This document shows, in pieces, positions 9,727-17,947 of a DNA stretch of 39,607 bases (position 1 is the stretch's first letter; each line of letters begins with the position of its first letter). The notes beneath the pieces are model-generated. The model saw only the letters and a list, made by a program, of their open reading frames with translations, was not told the origin of the DNA and made no database searches. Source of the stretch: Rubripirellula sp. (GTDB lineage: Bacteria > Planctomycetota > Planctomycetia > Pirellulales > Pirellulaceae); the NCBI GenBank assembly GCA_029213145.1, contig JARGNK010000001.1, positions 94,733 through 134,339 of the forward strand. Direction: 5' to 3'. The position numbers and the translations under genes were made by a program.

Positions 9727-10199
9727 AAATTCGAAACCGCGAAGAAGGCCACAAGGCTGAGCTGAGCATGACCAGCATGATCGACATCGTCTTTCTGCTG
9801 CTCGTATTCTTCGTAATGACCTTCAAAATTGTCGAACTTGAAGGTGACTTCAGCGTTCGCATGCCGTTGGCCGGTAGTGAATCGGTTTCGATGGACCCGA
9901 CAGACTTGCCACTGAAATTACGGCTTCGGGCAAATCAAGAAGGTCGACTCACCTCCATGTCACTCAACGAAATCGACCTCGGAACCGATTTCGATCAACT
10001 CCGCGCCAACGTGGTCTCGCTGATTGGTTCGACTTCCCCAATGGAAGGTGAGGACGGCCCGGAAATTGAGATCGATACTGACTACAACCTTCGCTACGAA
10101 TATGTAATCCGGTCGATCACCGCAGTGAGCGGCTACAAAGACGGTAACGAAATCGTCAAGCTGATCGAAAAGATTAAGTTTGCCAAACCCCGCCGATAG
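9723..10199 (+). CDS. exbD: ExbD/TolR-family protein, copy 2
   Basis: The 158-residue product is a second ExbD/TolR-like subunit. The helix at about 17-38 contains Asp21 in LSMTSMIDIVFLLLVFF, so this copy also keeps the proton-carrying residue. The periplasmic part (about 45-158) has a longer acidic loop (EGEDGPEIEIDTDYN, near 105-119) than copy 1. The ATG overlaps the stop of copy 1. It is followed after only 14 bp by the pabA-like gene on the same strand, so read-through into the H4MPT cassette is possible. Confidence 0.92.
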   Translation: MKIRNREEGHKAELSMTSMIDIVFLLLVFFVMTFKIVELEGDFSVRMPLAGSESVSMDPTDLPLKLRLRANQEGRLTSMSLNEIDLGTDFDQLRANVVSLIGSTSPMEGEDGPEIEIDTDYNLRYEYVIRSITAVSGYKDGNEIVKLIEKIKFAKPRR

Positions 10200-10213
10200 C
10201 TGACCCGATCTCC

Positions 10214-10822
10214 GTGATCTTGCTGCTGGACAATTACGATTCCTTCGTGCACAACTTGGCCCGGTATTTCCGTATCCTTGGATCGGAAACTCTGGTGGTC
10301 CGCAGTGACGATGTCGATGTGGTTGATTGCGAAAAGATGGCTCCCAGTGCGGTCGTCATTTCGCCTGGGCCGAGACGTCCCGTTGACGCAGGATGCAGCG
10401 TGAATGTGGTACGGCATCTCTCGCCAGAAATACCAATCCTTGGGGTTTGCCTGGGACATCAAGCTATCGGCGTCGCCTTCGGTGGCAGCGTGACGTCCTG
10501 CGGTCCGACCCACGGAATGGCAACGACCATCCAGCACGATGGCCAAAATCTATTTCGAGGTTGCCGCCATCCGCTACGGGTCGGTCGCTACCACTCTCTT
10601 GCCATCGATGAAGCAAGTCTCCCTGCAGATCTAAGAATCACCGCCCGCTGCGATCAGGGGATCATTATGGGAATCTGTCATCGCTCACGCCCCGTGATGG
10701 GCGTGCAATTTCATCCCGAATCGGTACTGACCGAAGATGGGCTACAAATCATTGAGAACTTTCTTGCGATGACACATCACCTCGACCAAAGTGCTTCGTC
10801 GCCGCATGAGGTCACACCGTGA
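10214..10822 (+). CDS. pabA: PabA/TrpG-type glutamine amidotransferase
   Basis: Class I glutamine amidotransferase of 202 residues, the glutaminase subunit for anthranilate or aminodeoxychorismate synthase. Seen: the start LLLDNYDSFVHNL, the oxyanion region SPGP at 50-53, nucleophile Cys79 in GVCLGHQAIG, and the catalytic pair His167/Glu169 in GVQFHPES. The usual PGPGSP is changed to PGPRRP. It starts with GTG and its TGA overlaps the GTG of the next gene. Neighbouring H4MPT genes, one of which would consume p-aminobenzoate, favour the PabA role over TrpG; that assignment is contextual. A PabB partner is not in the window. Confidence 0.85.
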   Translation: MILLLDNYDSFVHNLARYFRILGSETLVVRSDDVDVVDCEKMAPSAVVISPGPRRPVDAGCSVNVVRHLSPEIPILGVCLGHQAIGVAFGGSVTSCGPTHGMATTIQHDGQNLFRGCRHPLRVGRYHSLAIDEASLPADLRITARCDQGIIMGICHRSRPVMGVQFHPESVLTEDGLQIIENFLAMTHHLDQSASSPHEVTP

Positions 10823-11418
10823 TTCTCGAATCGATCGTCACATCAGTCGATTCCAAAGGCTGCGTTAATATCGCTCCGATGGGCCCCAGCATTGACTGGG
10901 ATCTCACAACGACTGACCCCATCGACCAAACAATCTGCCTGCGTCCTTTCCAATCCTCCCGGACCTATGGCAACTTACTGGCCACAGGCTTGGCCGTGGT
11001 TCATGTGACCGACAATGCAGAATTGTTCGCCAAAGCTGCCGTGGATGCCATTGAACCATCAGAGGTAAGTGACTGGATTGAACCACTCGAATCGACACCA
11101 TGGTGGACGCTGCGAGACTGCCATCGCTGGTTCGCAGTTCAAATTGAATCGATTGATGATTCACAACCAAGAACAGTCATGTCAGCAAGGATTGCACGAA
11201 GTGCGGTGGTCCGCCCTTTTTTTGGTTTCAACCGTGGCAAACATGCCGTGATTGAAGCGGCGATTTTGGCCACCCGAACGCACTTGATGGACGAAGCAGA
11301 GATCAACAGTCAGCTTGATTACCTGCAACCGCTAGTGGACAAAACGGGCGGCCCAGTGGAGACTGCCGCTTTCGAGTTTTTGCGACGGACGATCGATGCC
11401 CGATTCTGCCGCCAATAA
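10819..11418 (+). CDS. DUF447 family protein (H4MPT-pathway associated)
   Basis: The 199-residue product matches my recollection of DUF447, an archaeal and methylotroph/planctomycete family with a flavin-reductase-like split-barrel fold whose genes co-occur with tetrahydromethanopterin pathway genes. Characteristic stretches are the N-terminal ILESIVTSVDSKGCVNIAPMG, then LRPFQSSRTYGNLLATGLAVVHVTDN (41-66), and a helical C-terminus with FNRGKHAVIEAAILATR. The precise reaction is not established. It begins with a GTG overlapping the pabA stop and its 3' end overlaps the next gene by 23 bp, so the three genes form a tight operon. Confidence 0.75.
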   Translation: MILESIVTSVDSKGCVNIAPMGPSIDWDLTTTDPIDQTICLRPFQSSRTYGNLLATGLAVVHVTDNAELFAKAAVDAIEPSEVSDWIEPLESTPWWTLRDCHRWFAVQIESIDDSQPRTVMSARIARSAVVRPFFGFNRGKHAVIEAAILATRTHLMDEAEINSQLDYLQPLVDKTGGPVETAAFEFLRRTIDARFCRQ

Positions 11419-12415
11419 TCGCCGCTCCAACGGATTAAACTCCTCCGCCGTTCGTGTGCGGACTGGATCTCGCTTGCACTTTGGGCTACTCGACACCGCG
11501 GCACCCTTCGGCGGAATCGGTGTCATGATCGCGGATCCAGCGACCGAAGTCGTCGTTTCTCGCTGCGAGCGTTTCGAAGCTGGGCCCATCGAAACAGCAA
11601 GAATCACCGACATTGCCCAACGAGTCGCACAACTCTCGGACGATTCAGCATTGCCCAACCTGCGTGTCGAACTACCCCAACTGGCGCCCCAACATGCCGG
11701 TCTGGGCAGCGGCACACAACTGTCAATGGCGGTGGCAGAGGCGTTTTGCCGTTTAATGGCCATCAAACAGACACCCGAACAACTTGCGACAAAAGTCGCC
11801 GGTCGCGGCAAGCGATCAGCCGTTGGCTGGCATGGCTATTTTCAAGGCGGATTGATTTTCGAAGCCAGCACGAATGGTAACAGCGTTAACGGTAGCAGCT
11901 TGAATGAAATCCCGTTTAATTCCGTTCAACAGCGGGTTGAGTTGCCGCCCTCTTGGACCGTTGTGGTCGTCCGCCCTCGAGCACCAGACCGCAGTGTCAG
12001 CGGTGAACTCGAAACCCAAAAGTTTCATCGCCTGCCGGAGGTCGCCGCCGAAGTCGTTGCTGAACTCCGCTCGCAAATCCAAAAGAGAATCCTGCCCGCT
12101 GCATCGGCAGCCAATTTCGATCCCTTCGCTGATGCGATTAGTTGTTACAACGCGGCTAGTGGTGAGTTATTTCGATCGGTGCAAAACGGACCCTACAACG
12201 GCCCCGCCGTAACAGCCTTGATTCAGTGGTTGCGTGAACAAAACATTCGCGGGGTAGGGCAGAGCAGTTGGGGGCCCGGCGTCTTTGCTTGGTTTGAAAA
12301 CCGCGTGGAAGCAAATCAGTTGGTGCAATCACTCCCCGACTGGATCGAACCAATCACCATCGCGAATCCGCGCAACGAAGCTCGTCAACTGATTGAAACA
12401 AACGTCGATCGCTAA
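11396..12415 (+). CDS. Beta-ribofuranosylaminobenzene 5'-phosphate synthase-like GHMP protein
   Basis: The 339-residue product has the GHMP-kinase-like fold of beta-RFAP synthase, which condenses p-aminobenzoate with phosphoribosyl pyrophosphate as the first committed step of methanopterin synthesis. Seen: the N-terminal SRLHFGLLD (25-33), FGGIGVMI, the glycine-rich HAGLGSGTQLSMAVAEAF (100-117), GRGKRSAVGWHGYFQGGLIFE, and the C-terminal GVGQSSWGPGVFAW. Length fits the family. The ATG at 11396 lies inside the DUF447 gene. The adjacent PabA-type glutaminase would help supply its substrate. Other GHMP proteins are conceivable, but SRLHFGLLD with GVGQSSWGPG is typical of beta-RFAP synthases. Confidence 0.85.
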   Translation: MPDSAANNRRSNGLNSSAVRVRTGSRLHFGLLDTAAPFGGIGVMIADPATEVVVSRCERFEAGPIETARITDIAQRVAQLSDDSALPNLRVELPQLAPQHAGLGSGTQLSMAVAEAFCRLMAIKQTPEQLATKVAGRGKRSAVGWHGYFQGGLIFEASTNGNSVNGSSLNEIPFNSVQQRVELPPSWTVVVVRPRAPDRSVSGELETQKFHRLPEVAAEVVAELRSQIQKRILPAASAANFDPFADAISCYNAASGELFRSVQNGPYNGPAVTALIQWLREQNIRGVGQSSWGPGVFAWFENRVEANQLVQSLPDWIEPITIANPRNEARQLIETNVDR

Positions 12416-12630
12416 ACGTTAACAGTCAAGCAACGCTGAAACATCAATGGCCTGTGACAACAGATTTTGCCTTCAGCTGATAACGGTAACGAGATGCGAA
12501 TAGCCACGATCAGATCACCCAAGCCGTCATGGAATCGCAGCGATGGCAAAACGTGTGTCACAAACCAATTCATCAACTCACTTGGAAACAAAAACGCTAG
12601 TTGGAAAATGCCGCCGGTGCTGGCAACGAA

Positions 12631-14304
12631 CTACTGTTCCGATGGCTCTTCCGGTTCCTGCCCCTGAGTCAAAAATCCGAGGCTGGCCCAGCCGAACAGC
12701 ACAGCGGCGGAAACAAAGTAACCGGCCGCAAACTCGAGTACTTTGGGGCGATTCTCGGCACTCAAAACAATCTCCCCCCATGACTCGGGGCCGAACGGCA
12801 TAAACAGTTGATTCCCAGCCAGCGGGCTATGAATGACTCCGAACAGTGTCATGATGCCCGCCAACAACAAGACTCGCGCTGCCAATTTCAGATCGTGGTC
12901 GATTACGGCAGCCAAAGCCCAAGCCCACAATAAGCTCGTCAAGATAAAACCGCTGCTCAACATCACCATGGTCTCAAGATTATCTCGCAAACCAGCGTCC
13001 GCCAGCGTTGAAAGATTGATCCCCTGCTCCAATAACGCGGCGTCACCAAACATCCGCCCTGGTAAGTTCATTGCCAAGAACGCCAACGCAGGCAAACAGG
13101 CGATCGCCACCGCCGCGTAGTGCTTGCGTGGCGTGGCGAGAAAGCTTTGGGCTGTAATTTCCAGACCGATAAAGACCAGAATTGGATAGACAACTGGGGC
13201 GGGGATATAAGCATTCAGCCATCCGAAGTAACCAACCAAGCCGGCTGACCCAATCAACAATGCGGTTCCCAGTGTATAAGCCGCTCGTCCTCCCATCGCT
13301 TTATATGCTGGGTGCCCGATGTACGGCGTGGTTTGGATCACACCGCCGGAAAAACCTGCCAACAAAGTCGCGATCGCCTCAACACCGATCACCGTTCGCG
13401 TGTCGTATTCATCACCGGCCGCAGCAGCGCTTTCTGTACAGTCAATTCCTCCCACCACCGTTGCGATGGCAAACGGCAAAGCGATCGGAAGATAAGCAAG
13501 CGCGTCATCAAAGGCGGCGACCCAACCAAACTGCCATGCCTCGAGCCACCCCATCGGGAACCATTGAATCGGCTCCGGTTCGGGAAACACGTAGCCTGTT
13601 CCAGGAATCCAACACATCACGTAAAAGACCCCGCCGGCAACCAACAGCGCGCCCAACGTGCCCGGTGTTCGACCGGGCAACGGCACATGCCCTACCAACG
13701 ACGTCAAGACGATTACCAATGCCAACATGCCTGGCAGAGGATGACCGAGAATTTCCATCAAGGGCAAAAAACTGATCAACACAAGCGCGATCGCCGCCAA
13801 TGACCCCAACAGCCCAGCACGCGGAACCACGCGACGTACCCAACCACTTAAGGGCGCAAGCGCTAATTTCACCAAGCCACTGACGACAATGCACCAAATC
13901 CCGATGTGCCAGGTACGCAACGCTGCCTCCTCGGCAGCGAGACCCATTTGCTGGCCCTGCAGAAAAGACGGCCCCAAAACAAACAAAATGATCCCGAATG
14001 TTGAGGGAGTATCCAGCCCCAAGGGCATTGCAGTCACGTCGTCGCGACCGGTTCGATACGCCAAGCGGAACGCGATCAGAAAAAAGGCTAAGTCGCCGAC
14101 CAGCACGCCCAATGCCGTCCCTGGAACCATCCGACTGACCGCAAAATCAACTGGAAATCCAAACCCAGCCAGCAAACCTACCATCAAGATCAAGCCCGCC
14201 ACATTGTCGAGCATCAACCCAAAAAAAGCGTTGATGTCGCCAGGACGGGCCCACCCGTATCGTTCACTCAATTTGGGACGTGTACTCAAGTGTCTTGCCT
14301 TCAC
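12631..14304 (-). CDS. NCS2-like (xanthine/uracil/AzgA-type) permease
   Basis: The 557-residue integral membrane protein has roughly 12-14 hydrophobic helices. The layout resembles the nucleobase-cation symporter 2/SulP-like superfamily: an N-terminal DINAFFGLMLDNVAG, a MPLGLDTPSTFG segment near 94 and a second conserved region, GIDCTESAAAAGDEYDTRTVIGVEAIATLLAGFSGGVIQTTPYIGHPAYKAMGGR split around 290-345, where NCS2/AzgA proteins have substrate and fold motifs. The substrate cannot be told. The start is a GTG at 14304, without a clear ribosome binding site; TTG codons shortly after are alternatives. It is convergent with the beta-RFAP synthase gene and divergent from the sigma-factor gene. 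Confidence 0.7.
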   Translation of the reverse strand: MKARHLSTRPKLSERYGWARPGDINAFFGLMLDNVAGLILMVGLLAGFGFPVDFAVSRMVPGTALGVLVGDLAFFLIAFRLAYRTGRDDVTAMPLGLDTPSTFGIILFVLGPSFLQGQQMGLAAEEAALRTWHIGIWCIVVSGLVKLALAPLSGWVRRVVPRAGLLGSLAAIALVLISFLPLMEILGHPLPGMLALVIVLTSLVGHVPLPGRTPGTLGALLVAGGVFYVMCWIPGTGYVFPEPEPIQWFPMGWLEAWQFGWVAAFDDALAYLPIALPFAIATVVGGIDCTESAAAAGDEYDTRTVIGVEAIATLLAGFSGGVIQTTPYIGHPAYKAMGGRAAYTLGTALLIGSAGLVGYFGWLNAYIPAPVVYPILVFIGLEITAQSFLATPRKHYAAVAIACLPALAFLAMNLPGRMFGDAALLEQGINLSTLADAGLRDNLETMVMLSSGFILTSLLWAWALAAVIDHDLKLAARVLLLAGIMTLFGVIHSPLAGNQLFMPFGPESWGEIVLSAENRPKVLEFAAGYFVSAAVLFGWASLGFLTQGQEPEEPSEQ

Positions 14305-14688
14305 GAAGTTGGATGCAGGAAATCTGTTCTTCTGGAAACCTTCAACACACCCCCCGGGCGGGCTGCCTCACTCACCGATAGTCGCCCCGTCAAGCAATTC
14401 CCGAGGACAAAGTCCTATAATCTTCCTGTAGAATCCCATGAGGACGGTTTTGACTTCCTTGCGGATTCAGAGATACTAGGTGTCGTCGAGTTGTATCACA
14501 GGCGAGTCGTCTGTGACAGCAACCTACAAGATGACGGAGTTCATCGCCCCCGTGGCCTGAAAGTAGATTGAAATTAAATTCTTTCTTGGACGAAAATGGC
14601 TTCGGTAAATGAGAACTTGTGTCGCGTATGTAAATACTGCGGTTAGACTTGCGTCGTTTCTCCTTCCTCGCTTCACGCATCAGATCTC
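14305..14688. other. Divergent intergenic region, permease / ECF sigma factor
   Basis: This 384-bp gap separates divergent genes and should hold both promoters. I find no convincing gene in it: short open frames have odd composition and no ribosome binding site. It contains a GC-rich run (CCCCCCGGGCGGG near 14350) and an inverted repeat TCACAG-N9-CTGTGA at 14496-14516 that could be an operator or hairpin. No clear -35/-10 pair stands out upstream of the sigma gene. Confidence 0.5.
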
Positions 14689-15327
14689 ATGAACGCTCCT
14701 ACAAAAGAAGTCTCATCGATTCCGCAAAGCGATGTCTCGGACGAGAGTTTGATTGCTCAATATCGGGAGACTGCGGATCGGGGCCTGTTTGAAACTTTGA
14801 TGCACCGCTACGAACGTGAGATTTACAGCTACTTGCGTCGCTATATCGGCAACGCAGAGATGGCCGAAGACGCCTTCCAGGGGACTTTTCTGCAAGTCCA
14901 CCTGAAGTGCCATCAATTTGATCCGGCCCGACGATTTCGCCCTTGGCTCTATGCGATCGCGACCAACCAAGCGATCGACGTCCAGCGAAGAAATAAGCGT
15001 CATCGGATGGTGAGCTTGGATCGCTCCAGCGTGGGCGAAAAAGAAGACCGGAACAATGGCTGGTCTGAAAAGTTGGTGGGAGATTCGCCCGACCCGTTCC
15101 GCAGTGCTGCGGATGAGGAAAATAGCCGCTGGGTCCACGATTCGGTTGCGATGCTGGGTGAATCAATGCAGCAAGTGATCCAACTGGTCTATTATCAAGG
15201 CCTCAAATACCGCGAAGCGGCCGAAGTACTCGGAATCCCTGTCGGCACGGTGAAGAGTCGACTACACGCTGCCGTTCAAAGGCTCGGGCTGCACTGGGAT
15301 GAATCGCACCAATCAGCCGACAGCTGA
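14689..15327 (+). CDS. ECF-type RNA polymerase sigma factor
   Basis: The 212-residue product is an extracytoplasmic-function sigma-70 factor. Region 2 spans about 30-102 (LFETLMHRYEREIYSYLRRY, AEDAFQGTFLQVH, RPWLYAIATNQAIDVQRR) and region 4 about 155-205 (QVIQLVYYQGLKYREAAEVLGIPVGTVKSRLHAA divided over a helix-turn-helix). Regions 1.1 and 3 are missing, as expected. The linker is acidic and polar (DRNNGWSEKLVGDSPDPF). The next gene on the strand, 131 bp downstream, encodes a membrane protein with an anti-sigma-like N-terminus, its likely regulator. Planctomycete genomes carry many such pairs; the target promoters cannot be read here. Confidence 0.93.
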   Translation: MNAPTKEVSSIPQSDVSDESLIAQYRETADRGLFETLMHRYEREIYSYLRRYIGNAEMAEDAFQGTFLQVHLKCHQFDPARRFRPWLYAIATNQAIDVQRRNKRHRMVSLDRSSVGEKEDRNNGWSEKLVGDSPDPFRSAADEENSRWVHDSVAMLGESMQQVIQLVYYQGLKYREAAEVLGIPVGTVKSRLHAAVQRLGLHWDESHQSADS

Positions 15328-15458
15328 GCCCAGAACTGGCCGCTGGACCGCGACGACCGACCAGTCACGATGAGATTGGCGAACCAAGGAAGGCATTCAC
15401 GCGTAACTTACTGCTGTGAACGCGTTGTGCGTTCTTCTGATGAGGTACATCGCCTCCG

Positions 15459-16529
15459 TTGGACTATACGGCCATGCACGAAGATTTACTCGGCTATCTA
15501 CTAGGGGCGTTGGAGCCCCACGAGATGCGTCGTGTTGGGGAGTGGCTGAAAAAAGATCCTGAGGCGCGGCGTCAGCTCGATGAAATAGAGAAATCGCTCA
15601 AGCCGCTAGAGGAAAGCTTCCAGCCTAGCGAGCCACCGCCGGCTGACCTAGTTGCCCGCACACTGGCAAACTTGCCACCTATGCCCCAGTCAGGTGACCA
15701 ATCTGCCCAAGAATCGAGCAGTGGGGAATCTGGCGACCAGGCAATGGTGGAACTTGCATCGATGAATCGCGGTGTTGATTCGCCCCCAGACAGCGCCATC
15801 AGATGGCTAGACTGGGTCGGCGGGATCGCGACAGCAGTCGTCATTTTAGGACTCCTGCTGCCGATCCTGGCCGAGAGCCGAGCCGAATCTCGTAAGGTTG
15901 CCTGCCAAGATCAAATGCGGCAACTCGGTACGTCGATCACCCAATATGTGACCCGCAACTCTCAAGAACGCCTGCCATTGGTCGCCGAATCTGGCCGAGA
16001 GGCTTTTGCGGGAATCTACGCGAATCGCCTATATGACATGGGTTTGCTAACCAGCCCATGGATGCGTTGGTGCCCTTCCATGGATCGACCTGCGGCAGAA
16101 GATTACAAACTGGTAAACTTGAACTCAGTGACGCCGGTCGCAGAGCTGCACACGGTCTCCATCAACCGGCTGAGCGAAATCCAACAAGTTTCCGGTGGTC
16201 ATTATGCATACACGCTGGGGGTGGTTGATCACGATCACTACACGTCACCAAGATTCGAAGGCCGATCATCTTTCGCAGTCCTGTCCGACGCGCCTTTCAT
16301 GAACACGAACAGTCCGACTGAGTTCCGCGTTCTCAGCCACAACGGCAAGGGGATCAATGTGCTGTATGAGGATGGGCGAGTCAGGTTCATTTCGATCACT
16401 GCCATCGATTCGATGCGTGACCACATTTGGCAAAATCATCATGGCAGTGCTGAAGCAGGCGTGAACGTGGACGATGCCTCGTTAGCGCCCAGTGGCCAAC
16501 CGCCATTCGTGACCGTCAACCAACGCTAA
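15459..16529 (+). CDS. Membrane anti-sigma-like protein with DUF1559-like sensor
   Basis: The 356-residue product has three parts. The N-terminus (1-55, MHEDLLGYLLGALEPHEMRRVGEWLKKDP in two blocks) resembles anti-sigma factor cytoplasmic domains, lacking a clear HxxxCxxC zinc motif. A transmembrane helix at 121-137 runs into LLLPILAESRAESRKVACQDQMRQLG, which looks like the N-terminal stem of pseudopilins and DUF1559 proteins. The extracytoplasmic region ends with SHNGKGINVLYEDGRVRFI (293-311), the H-x-G-K-G...DG signature typical of DUF1559. It lies after the ECF sigma gene, so it probably sequesters that factor and senses an envelope signal. The start is TTG at 15459 or ATG at 15474; a GAGG lies 14 nt before the TTG. 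Confidence 0.75.
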   Translation: MDYTAMHEDLLGYLLGALEPHEMRRVGEWLKKDPEARRQLDEIEKSLKPLEESFQPSEPPPADLVARTLANLPPMPQSGDQSAQESSSGESGDQAMVELASMNRGVDSPPDSAIRWLDWVGGIATAVVILGLLLPILAESRAESRKVACQDQMRQLGTSITQYVTRNSQERLPLVAESGREAFAGIYANRLYDMGLLTSPWMRWCPSMDRPAAEDYKLVNLNSVTPVAELHTVSINRLSEIQQVSGGHYAYTLGVVDHDHYTSPRFEGRSSFAVLSDAPFMNTNSPTEFRVLSHNGKGINVLYEDGRVRFISITAIDSMRDHIWQNHHGSAEAGVNVDDASLAPSGQPPFVTVNQR

Positions 16530-16716
16530 TGACCGCCTGTTGCTCCGCCCGGCGACCGCTGTGTTTTGGAAGAGAAGTGGGCGCCCCCGAATGCCGGCCT
16601 GTCACGACAGAGCCTTCCAAATTACCGGGCCCAATAGAAGTACTGTAACGTCACCGCTCGGCTGCGAAATCGAATCAAGCGGGTGGTCACGGAGCAGCGG
16701 CATTTATCCGCATTCG

Positions 16717-17682
16717 TTAGAACTTGCGGGCACTTGGCTCAGACGCCGTTGGGAAATCTTTGGGAACCGATTGCGCTGAGACCTGGCCAGTCGCCGCCCA
16801 TTCGGTACCGCGTTCGAGAATCGTCTGAAAACCGACACATTCCATTGAATAGTCTGCGTGGCCCATCGCCGTATGAAAGACCCGACCACGACCAAAATCG
16901 ATGGTCATCAACATCGGTTCGTGCCGACCAGTCCCTTTGTATTTCGGATCCGCATAGGCGGTTGCAAGAATCGTCATGTTGTCTGCTGGCCCTCGAAGCC
17001 GCTCATACAACTCGTCCTTGGTATGCATCCAAACGCGTGGTAAACCTTTGGTGATCGGATGCTCCGAGTTACGAACGATAATTTGATAATTGTGCTGGGG
17101 ACCATGCGCGCCTCCCTTGCCAGGCGACATGTCTCGAATCACTTCGCCTTCACCGTTGATGTAAACGTAGGGCCCTGATTTTTCATCACGGTCGCCCCAG
17201 CCACCAAGCCCGATCATTTTGTTGTAAGCATCCCACTTCGGCCAAGAATTATTAGCCGCATGCACGACGACAAGTCCACCACCTTGGCTCACGAACTTTT
17301 CTAAACCTTCACGGGTCGAATCGGGGAGGTCCGCAGCACCCCAGCCAAAGTTGTTAATCAGCACGTCGTACTTGGTGAACTCAGGCTTAAAATCAGGATC
17401 ACTTTTGGGCTGCGGCAAACTTTCATACTGACCGCCATCATCGAGCGAATAATCTTTCAGACGATTCTCGCCTTTCCACAAATACTGAGTCCGAATGACA
17501 TCGACCTGAAAACGTCCTGTCTCTTCTAAAAATTTCTTCATCATCGCGGTTGTCTTCGGCCAGTCGCCGTGATTGTTCTGCCCATCCATGATCAACACTT
17601 TTACTGGTTCGGCAGCAGACACCACCAATGCAGGGCCCAGAAAGAACAGAAGTGTGAACGCACAAATAAACAAGCGTCGCAT
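16717..17682 (-). CDS. Exported ThuA-like domain protein
   Basis: The 321-residue product has a signal peptide (1-24, cleavage likely after VSA-A) and then a ThuA-like/class I glutamine-amidotransferase-like domain over most of its length: VKVLIMDGQNNH (27-38), YDVLINNFGWGAADLP, FVSQGGGLVVVHAANNSW, NSEHPITKGLP, and MLMTIDFGRGRVFHTAMGH. No nucleophilic Cys elbow is visible, as usual for ThuA. The family is linked to sugar or trehalose metabolism but the biochemical role is unclear; it is highly expanded in planctomycetes. The ATG at 17680-17682 is used because it begins the signal peptide; an upstream TTG adds ten unsupported residues. xylB lies upstream on the same strand after 265 bp. Confidence 0.87.
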   Translation of the reverse strand: MRRLFICAFTLLFFLGPALVVSAAEPVKVLIMDGQNNHGDWPKTTAMMKKFLEETGRFQVDVIRTQYLWKGENRLKDYSLDDGGQYESLPQPKSDPDFKPEFTKYDVLINNFGWGAADLPDSTREGLEKFVSQGGGLVVVHAANNSWPKWDAYNKMIGLGGWGDRDEKSGPYVYINGEGEVIRDMSPGKGGAHGPQHNYQIIVRNSEHPITKGLPRVWMHTKDELYERLRGPADNMTILATAYADPKYKGTGRHEPMLMTIDFGRGRVFHTAMGHADYSMECVGFQTILERGTEWAATGQVSAQSVPKDFPTASEPSARKF

Positions 17683-17875
17683 GATAAAGCTCGCACCAAG
17701 GATCGAAGACAACTATTGATGGGATATTTTAATCGGAGCTCGCAGCGGCGACCATTGACCCACCGGCAAGCCAACCAATCACTTCGCCCCCGCTGAAGAT
17801 CGACTTTTCGGCGGCCCAGGGCCAACTTTTCAGCACGCCGTTGCATTTAGCAAGTCGCATCTAGAAATCATGCGT

Positions 17876-17911
17876 CACACCAGTCACATGACGCACACCA
17901 GTCACGCGCGG
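17876..17911. repeat. Imperfect 18-bp tandem duplication
   Basis: CACACCAGTCAC occurs at 17876-17887 and again at 17894-17905, an 18-bp period with diverged remainder. It lies between the xylB stop and the ThuA-domain gene. Only two copies are present and no function is apparent. Confidence 0.5.
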
Positions 17912-17947
17912 GAACAAAAGAACGCCGGCGACACCTCAGTCAGATCA

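Noticed and set aside
14496..14516. TCACAG-N9-CTGTGA as a CRP-type site
   Set aside because: The half-sites are in the reverse order to a CRP operator (TGTGA-N6-TCACA), so only a generic dyad can be claimed.
14390..14680. Minus-strand open frame in the permease/sigma gap
   Set aside because: No ribosome binding site, unusual composition and it covers a probable promoter region.
16565..16621. Inverted repeat TTTGGAAG / CTTCCAAA between convergent genes
   Set aside because: Arms are 41 bases apart and no T-run follows; a weak terminator is possible but not supportable.
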